DNA of 9,027 nucleotides from CAYNRQ01 sp964399875 (GTDB taxonomy: Archaea; Aenigmatarchaeota; Aenigmatarchaeia; QMZP01). Every line of letters begins with the position of its first letter. Within the stretch, counting starts at the first letter, position 1. The notes under the pieces are model-generated. The model was given only the letters and a program-made list of their open reading frames with translations. It did no database searches and had not been told where the DNA came from. The stretch lies in assembly GCA_964399875.1 (NCBI GenBank), contig CAYNRQ010000044.1, positions 1 to 9,027 on the forward strand. Reading direction: 5' to 3'. Both the position numbers and the translations under genes were made by a program. Shown piece by piece: positions 5,165 to 9,027 of this stretch.

Positions 5165-6124
5165 ATGAGACTGAAACAATTAGCGCCTGTACTAATATTT
5201 TCATTATCATTCCTGTATATTCTTAGCCCTGCAAAGGCTGTTAGCTTGGAATACTATGGAATAGATGATTCCATAAATCCAGACATGTCTGTTCACAATA
5301 TGATAACCCTAATATTTGAATCCCCAATCACACATCTTGATTATAACCTGGATTTTAAGATCCATAACCTTACAGCAACAGCCAGGGGTTTTGGACCAGT
5401 TGATTGTGAAACATTTCATGAGGCGGATATAAGCAGAATATCTTGTGACATTGTTGGTATGACAGATGAAAAGAAAACACTGATACTGCGTTTTGATGTG
5501 AAGGACGGAATAAAAAAAACAGGAAGCAAATATCAGTTTATCAGTAATTATGGCATTTCCCTTCCTGTTAAAAGATCAGTAACCACAATAGAATTGCCGC
5601 AAAACGCAATTCTGGCAGAAGAACCAGCCAACCGCTCATATTTTCCCATGAACGGAAAAACATTGACAGATGGCAGAACAATATTGATTTTGTGGGAAAA
5701 GGAAAACCTGACCGCAGGCGATGACTTGCAGTTCTCTGTTTTGTATACAATGCCCGGGACAAGGGAACCGCTGTACAATTACCTTATAATGGTTTTAACC
5801 CTTGTTGTTATATTTGTGATGATTGGTATAGCCATATATGTCAGGAAACCGTCAAAAACAAAGACCGAAGAGGAAGTTATAACATCTGTTTTGAATAAGG
5901 ATGAAAAAACAATAGTAAACCTGTTAAACAAACACGAAGGCAGGGCCGGACAAAAATACCTTGTGAGGGAATCCTATTTCTCCAAGGCCAAGGTTTCAAG
6001 GCTTATCAAAAACCTTAAAGAAAGGGGTATTGTAGAGGTTGAGCCTGTTTCTGGAAGGGAAAACAGGATTATATTGAGGATAAAATCCGAATCCAAGAAA
6101 AACAGTCCTGGTGCTAAATCTTAA
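5165..6124 (+). CDS. Membrane-anchored winged-helix transcription regulator
   Basis: 319 residues in clear modules. Residues 1-25 are a signal peptide ending in AKA. Residues 26-205 are a predicted extracellular beta-rich domain with two cysteines (C81, C94) and Asn-X-Thr/Ser sites (for example NLT at 68, NRS at 156). One membrane helix spans about 206-226, followed by a basic stop-transfer segment. The cytoplasmic part (about 240-306) is a MarR-like winged helix: EKTIVNLLNKHEGRAGQKYL, then SYFSKAKVSRLIKNLKERGIV as the recognition region, then EVEPVSGRENRIILRI as the wing. The layout resembles archaeal exported-domain/TM/HTH proteins (DUF7345-DUF7343 type, from memory). It probably senses an outside signal and binds DNA from the membrane. 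It is convergent with the S-layer gene, 52 bp away. Target genes are unknown. Confidence 0.85.
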   Translation: MRLKQLAPVLIFSLSFLYILSPAKAVSLEYYGIDDSINPDMSVHNMITLIFESPITHLDYNLDFKIHNLTATARGFGPVDCETFHEADISRISCDIVGMTDEKKTLILRFDVKDGIKKTGSKYQFISNYGISLPVKRSVTTIELPQNAILAEEPANRSYFPMNGKTLTDGRTILILWEKENLTAGDDLQFSVLYTMPGTREPLYNYLIMVLTLVVIFVMIGIAIYVRKPSKTKTEEEVITSVLNKDEKTIVNLLNKHEGRAGQKYLVRESYFSKAKVSRLIKNLKERGIVEVEPVSGRENRIILRIKSESKKNSPGAKS

Positions 6125-6126
6125 TT

Positions 6127-6162
6127 GAAAAATAAAAGAAAAAGAAAAAAATAAATTAAATT
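6127..6162 (-). terminator. Poly-T terminator of the S-layer gene
   Basis: On the minus strand, 15 nt or more past the S-layer stop codon, the sequence becomes almost pure T: TTTTTTTCTTTTTCTTTTAT lies at about 6151-6132 and further T runs follow. Archaeal RNA polymerase stops at such T-rich tracts without needing a hairpin. The convergent regulator gene ends just beyond it at 6124; on the plus strand the only T tract is a short one near 6160-6169. Confidence 0.7.
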
Positions 6163-6176
6163 TTATTTATACGGCT

Positions 6177-8648
6177 TTATGCTGAGTATGGTGCTGATTT
6201 TGTTCCGCCGATTAAAGCCGCTGCCAGAGCTCTTGTGTCTGCTCCTGTGTCGCCTGCAACAACCAATGCCTTCTTACCTGAACCAAAGGCATTTGCAACT
6301 TCCTGTATAATTCCTTCTGACAGATCCCACTCTGAACAGCTTGGTATTGCGGCGTTGTCTGCTGCTAACTGCTCTACCAAAGCGTTCGCGCACGGACCAC
6401 CTACCAGGATCATGTCTGCTCCTGGTGCTGATGGTGTGATGTCACCTGCGAACTTTGCTACAGGAGTTGTTATCTTCTTGGCCTGCTCAACTGTTCCTGC
6501 CTGACCCTCTGCGAAAGTTGGGTTTGCACCAACACCGACTGCTGCTACTGCCTGCGTGTCAGGATAGTAAACCTTTACTTCCTGTCCAGCGCTTGGTGGC
6601 TGATAGTATGTAGCGTATGTTCCGAAACTGTTTACTGCGCTTGACATGTAAGTGCCGCCGCTGTGTGAAACCATTGCCAAGCCGCCAGTATCACTGAATG
6701 TCGGAGCTCTGACACCTACATAGTGACTTGTTGTGTCCCTTTCAAATGCCTCTACTGCTATGAAGTCTTGGGTTGTTGAGTTGTCTTTTTCCTGCATTAT
6801 AAGTATTGCAGGGAATTCGTTTATTAGCAGATTATTTGATGCTGCTGTGCTTGAAACGCTTTGAAGAGTTGCTATGTTGGGTGAACTGTTGGTAAAGGTA
6901 TACCTTATCTGACCTCTTGTTATATTTACATTACCATAACCCCAATCAAGTGCACTAAAGTCCACTGCTGACGTGTTCCCTGGAAGCTCATAAGTTGATG
7001 TGTTGGTTAATGTTGTACTGTTGTCAATGAATGTCATGTACTCCCCGCCAGCCAGCTTTATCAATGGGAACGCTGTTAAGGTTGATCCGCTTCCCCATGT
7101 TATTTTTACTTGGCTGGTACTGACGTTTGCCACCTGAACAAGCTGTCCGTCAATGTAGATGTCTGTGATGCCATCGCTTTTGTCTATGTTATAGGTTGTG
7201 CTTGAGCCTGTGATTACATCCTCAAGTCTGAATGTTGGATTTGCGCCGTTAACACCGCTTATTGCGGCTACCCTGAAGATGTGACCAAACTCTGACTCCT
7301 GTGAAGGCGCAAACAAAAAGTAATCTGTAGCCTGTATTGTATCATTCTCTACTATGTGGTATGATGTGGTTGTTGTTGCGTTAAGTCCTATTGTACCGCT
7401 GTTGTCATAAACCCAGTTTAATGTTGCGTCATTTCCCTTGTAGTCTTTGAATGAAACTGTTCCTGTTGTGGTCCCGCCTGATATTGATATAACATCCCTT
7501 GAACTGTCAGTCAAGCCAGGTGTCAAGCCATTGAACGCAACCTTGAATGAACCGAACACAGGGTCAGTGAATGCCTCCCCAGCCTCTATGAAAGCCTTTG
7601 CGCTCTCAGAAGCTGCAACAGAGACTGTTATTTTTGATATTCCGTTTGCATCACCAACTATGTTCACAAGCGTTCCATCAAGGTTTGTGCTTTCACCTAC
7701 CTGTACTGTGGTGCCGTGTGTCAATGTTAACTTGCTTGAACCAAGGCTTACAACAGCCATGCTTGTATCACCAGATACTACCGCAGGCAGAATGCTCTTT
7801 ACATAAATGTTCAAGCCGCCAACTACCTCTGATGAATACCTCTGCAGTTCAGGGCTTGTTGCATCGCCTACCTTTAATAGTAACTGATTACTTCCAATGT
7901 ATGTTGCCTCTATAGTGTATGGCACGTCGTTAACAGTTACCTCAACCGGCACGCCTCTTTCCAATGTCACTGTTTTTCCATACCCAAACAGCTCCAATGG
8001 GTTGTATCCTGTGTTAGTGGCACCTGAACCTGATCCTATTGTATATTCATTTCCAAAGAATGTCACTGTCCTGCTCTGTACGTTGGTATTTGACACATTC
8101 AATGGCTTGTTGAAAACAACTGATAAGTTGTATGTTGGGTTGCCATTTACGCTTGTGCCGGATGATGTTGAAAGGTACAAGATAGGATCCAGCTTGCTGG
8201 CTGCTGGTATGGTATTGTATGATACTACTGGTGTTGATCCAAGTGTTATGTACTGGTCGTATTCATAAGCGACTCCTGAAACTGTCATGGAGCCCTTTGC
8301 CAATAGTGTTGGCAGATCAACACTTGTTAAAGTGTTCTTTGCCTTGTTAATCTTGCTGCCCATGTATAACTTGTTGTCTGCTGTTGATACGTCAGCTCCG
8401 CCATTAACAGAAACCTGAGCACCTGCGCCAGTGCTTACACTTTCTGTTACGTAGCCCGCTAATGCTGCTGCGATGTCTGCTGCTCCAAGAACGTCTGTAC
8501 CTGCGGCAGAATCACCAATTACCACCAGGAATGGTGGTGTGACAGTGCTGTCCGCATAGTCTCCCAGACCAGCGAAGACACCAAGGGCCAATGTTGCTCC
8601 TGCAGTTATGGCAGCTAAACCGCCTGCCAAAACTTTCTTCATTTGCAT
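6177..8648 (-). CDS. S-layer protein (Methanococcus-type / DPANN S-layer family)
   Basis: 823 residues. MQMKKVLAGG followed by a hydrophobic Ala/Gly stretch to A26 is a signal peptide. The mature N-terminus has FLVVIGDSAAGTDVLGAADI (40-59), and the C-terminus has MILVGGPCANALVEQLA (746-762) and KALVVAGDTGADTRALAAAL (793-812). These are the paired N- and C-terminal S-layer domains of Methanococcales-like surface proteins (PF05123/PF05124 type), which fold together around a long middle region. The middle is Thr/Ser/Val/Gly-rich, beta-type, and holds about eleven Asn-X-Ser/Thr sites for N-glycosylation. Only two cysteines occur in the C-terminal domain (C753, C771), a likely disulfide. There is no C-terminal membrane helix. 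The start at 8648 is supported by AGGAGGG 7 nt upstream. It should be an abundant envelope protein. Family call is strong. Confidence 0.9.
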   Translation of the reverse strand: MQMKKVLAGGLAAITAGATLALGVFAGLGDYADSTVTPPFLVVIGDSAAGTDVLGAADIAAALAGYVTESVSTGAGAQVSVNGGADVSTADNKLYMGSKINKAKNTLTSVDLPTLLAKGSMTVSGVAYEYDQYITLGSTPVVSYNTIPAASKLDPILYLSTSSGTSVNGNPTYNLSVVFNKPLNVSNTNVQSRTVTFFGNEYTIGSGSGATNTGYNPLELFGYGKTVTLERGVPVEVTVNDVPYTIEATYIGSNQLLLKVGDATSPELQRYSSEVVGGLNIYVKSILPAVVSGDTSMAVVSLGSSKLTLTHGTTVQVGESTNLDGTLVNIVGDANGISKITVSVAASESAKAFIEAGEAFTDPVFGSFKVAFNGLTPGLTDSSRDVISISGGTTTGTVSFKDYKGNDATLNWVYDNSGTIGLNATTTTSYHIVENDTIQATDYFLFAPSQESEFGHIFRVAAISGVNGANPTFRLEDVITGSSTTYNIDKSDGITDIYIDGQLVQVANVSTSQVKITWGSGSTLTAFPLIKLAGGEYMTFIDNSTTLTNTSTYELPGNTSAVDFSALDWGYGNVNITRGQIRYTFTNSSPNIATLQSVSSTAASNNLLINEFPAILIMQEKDNSTTQDFIAVEAFERDTTSHYVGVRAPTFSDTGGLAMVSHSGGTYMSSAVNSFGTYATYYQPPSAGQEVKVYYPDTQAVAAVGVGANPTFAEGQAGTVEQAKKITTPVAKFAGDITPSAPGADMILVGGPCANALVEQLAADNAAIPSCSEWDLSEGIIQEVANAFGSGKKALVVAGDTGADTRALAAALIGGTKSAPYSA

Positions 8649-8655
8649 TTTAATA

Positions 8656-8662
8656 CCCTCCT
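8656..8662 (-). promoter_or_regulatory. Strong Shine-Dalgarno site of the S-layer gene
   Basis: AGGAGGG on the minus strand ends 7 nt before the ATG at 8648, an ideal spacing. It is unusual in this window, where most starts lack such a site, and it favours Met1 over Met3 (ATG at 8642, 13 nt away) for leadered mRNA. Confidence 0.75.
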
Positions 8663-8742
8663 ATATTTAAAGTATCACCCCGATGTTTTTGTTTTCTGCA
8701 ATAAAGATTCGAAGTGATTAATGTATAATTTGTCTGCACTAC

Positions 8743-8752
8743 TATATAAAAA
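8743..8752 (-). promoter_or_regulatory. Distal TATA box of the S-layer gene
   Basis: TTTTTATATA on the minus strand is a near-consensus archaeal TATA box. A start about 26 nt downstream (near 8721) would give a leader of roughly 73 nt ending in the AGGAGGG site. Just upstream lies the imperfect palindrome TGGAACTGTTTCA (8770 down to 8758), in the position of the B-recognition element or of an activator site. Strong box plus strong ribosome site fit a highly expressed surface protein. Confidence 0.6.
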
Positions 8753-8890
8753 CTAGCTGAAACAGTTCCAAACAAGAAAAAACATATTTTTATTAGCCCC
8801 TGTTTTTATTTATAAATGAATATTATTACTTATAATTGTTTCAAAAGGAATATAATTCCTTATAAAGCCAAATAAAGGAAAAAAAAGCAA
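8753..8890. other. AT-rich intergenic region upstream of the S-layer promoter
   Basis: No convincing gene in this part. It holds a perfect palindrome AAGGAAT-ATA-ATTCCTT (8845-8861), the motif AATTGTTTCA (8834-8843) also found twice before nurA, and plus-strand TATA-like stretches at 8806-8815 and 8858-8866 (CCTTATAAA). The second TATA-like box would start a plus-strand transcript near 8890. On the minus strand, T runs between 8895 and 8881 could terminate a transcript entering from the right. Confidence 0.45.
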
Positions 8891-9027
8891 AAACCGAGTT
8901 TCGCTGTTTGGTATTCCGGCATCTCTTCATCTCTGGTTCAATCGTTAAATATGTCAGATGCCGCCCCGGCTAAAGCCGGTCGCATATGCGATGCAAAGAC
9001 TGCTTTGCTAAAAAGCAATTGTTTGGG
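8891..9027. other. GC-rich, hairpin-dense segment; candidate structured RNA
   Basis: Composition shifts from about 20% GC to clearly GC-rich at 8891. Complementary pairs seen directly are CGGCATCT (8917-8924) with AGATGCCG (8956-8963), CCGGC (8966-8970) with GCCGG (8975-8979) around TAAA, the perfect palindrome CGCATATGCG (8981-8990), GCAAAG (8993-8998) with CTTTGC (9003-9008), and TTGCT (9005-9009) with AGCAA (9014-9018). In AT-rich archaea such islands often mark non-coding RNAs. Strand is undecided: T runs at 8895-8881 suit a minus-strand 3' end, CCTTATAAA at 8858-8866 suits a plus-strand start. No known RNA family was recognised. Confidence 0.4.
8951..9027 (+). CDS. Possible 5'-truncated-view start of a plus-strand gene (runs off window)
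   Basis: An ATG at 8951 opens a frame (MSDAAPAKAGRICDAK...) without a stop through the window edge. The same frame is open upstream to another ATG at 8816, but that earlier part is AT-rich and looks non-coding. I recognise no family in the roughly 25 visible residues. The sequence is strongly hairpin-forming (see the structured region), and the minus strand also has an open frame here that ends in TGA at about 8939-8941. A structured RNA is an equally good explanation. Low confidence as a protein gene. Confidence 0.22.
   Translation, partial: MSDAAPAKAGRICDAKTALLKSNCL

Noticed and set aside
7447..8268. Plus-strand open frames opposite the S-layer gene
   Set aside because: They lie antisense to a long, well-supported S-layer frame, have no recognisable domains, and their composition mirrors its Thr/Val/Gly codons.
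8934..8942. GGTTCAATC as the T-loop of a tRNA
   Set aside because: The flanking bases do not form a 5-bp T stem, and no acceptor or anticodon arm fits on either strand.
8816..8950. Extension of the right-edge plus-strand frame to ATG 8816
   Set aside because: The added codons are AT-rich and cover TATA-like and palindromic DNA, so chance openness is more likely than coding.
8939..9027. C-terminal end of a minus-strand protein gene (frame ending in TGA)
   Set aside because: Only about 29 codons are visible with no recognised motif, and the same DNA is strongly hairpin-forming; not enough to call a gene.

Overview
This window looks like part of an AT-rich archaeal chromosome. The evidence is a set of proteins found only in Archaea and eukaryotes (ribosomal proteins S19e, L31e and L39e, a PDCD5-family protein, the RNase P subunit Rpp21/Rnp4), plus NurA, a wyosine-type tRNA methyltransferase homologue, an archaeal S-layer protein and TATA-box promoters. 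The very tight gene packing, short proteins (an 89-residue PDCD5 protein) and a Methanococcus-like S-layer protein in a non-methanogen setting suggest a DPANN-type lineage (Woesearchaeota/Pacearchaeota-like). That placement is an inference; no rRNA is present to confirm it.

Layout, left to right. 1-127 carries no gene but holds a nested inverted repeat flanked by 9-bp direct repeats. A GtrA-family membrane protein (minus) and a class I methyltransferase (plus) diverge from a 35-bp gap with a TATA-like box facing each way. From about 3366 down to 1174 runs a minus-strand translation operon: S19e, PDCD5, L39e (55 aa, too short for most ORF callers), L31e and a Taw2-like tRNA-modification enzyme, with gaps of only 1-2 nt. 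Its last gene overlaps the end of the convergent methyltransferase by 60 bp. From about 5066 down to 3369 runs a second minus-strand operon: nurA, rnp4 and a small two-helix membrane protein coupled by an ATGA overlap.

The right half concerns the cell surface. At 5165 a plus-strand gene encodes a secreted-domain/one-helix/winged-helix protein, a likely membrane-anchored transcription regulator. It converges on a 2.5-kb minus-strand S-layer gene that has a strong TATA box and a clear Shine-Dalgarno sequence. Beyond the S-layer promoter, 8753-9027 is first AT-rich with small palindromes and then abruptly GC-rich and full of hairpins. That end may be the start of a truncated plus-strand gene or a structured RNA, and is the least explained part of the window.

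How the parts fit: the two minus-strand operons serve ribosome assembly, tRNA processing/modification and DNA end processing. The right half supplies the cell envelope and possibly a sensor-regulator for it. The most interesting points are an apparent reciprocal Asp/His exchange at two presumed metal-ligand positions of NurA, the paired 12-bp repeats upstream of nurA, the coupled unknown membrane protein after rnp4, the regulator/S-layer pairing, and the structured right end. I do not see a clear-cut new multi-gene defence or mobile system here.
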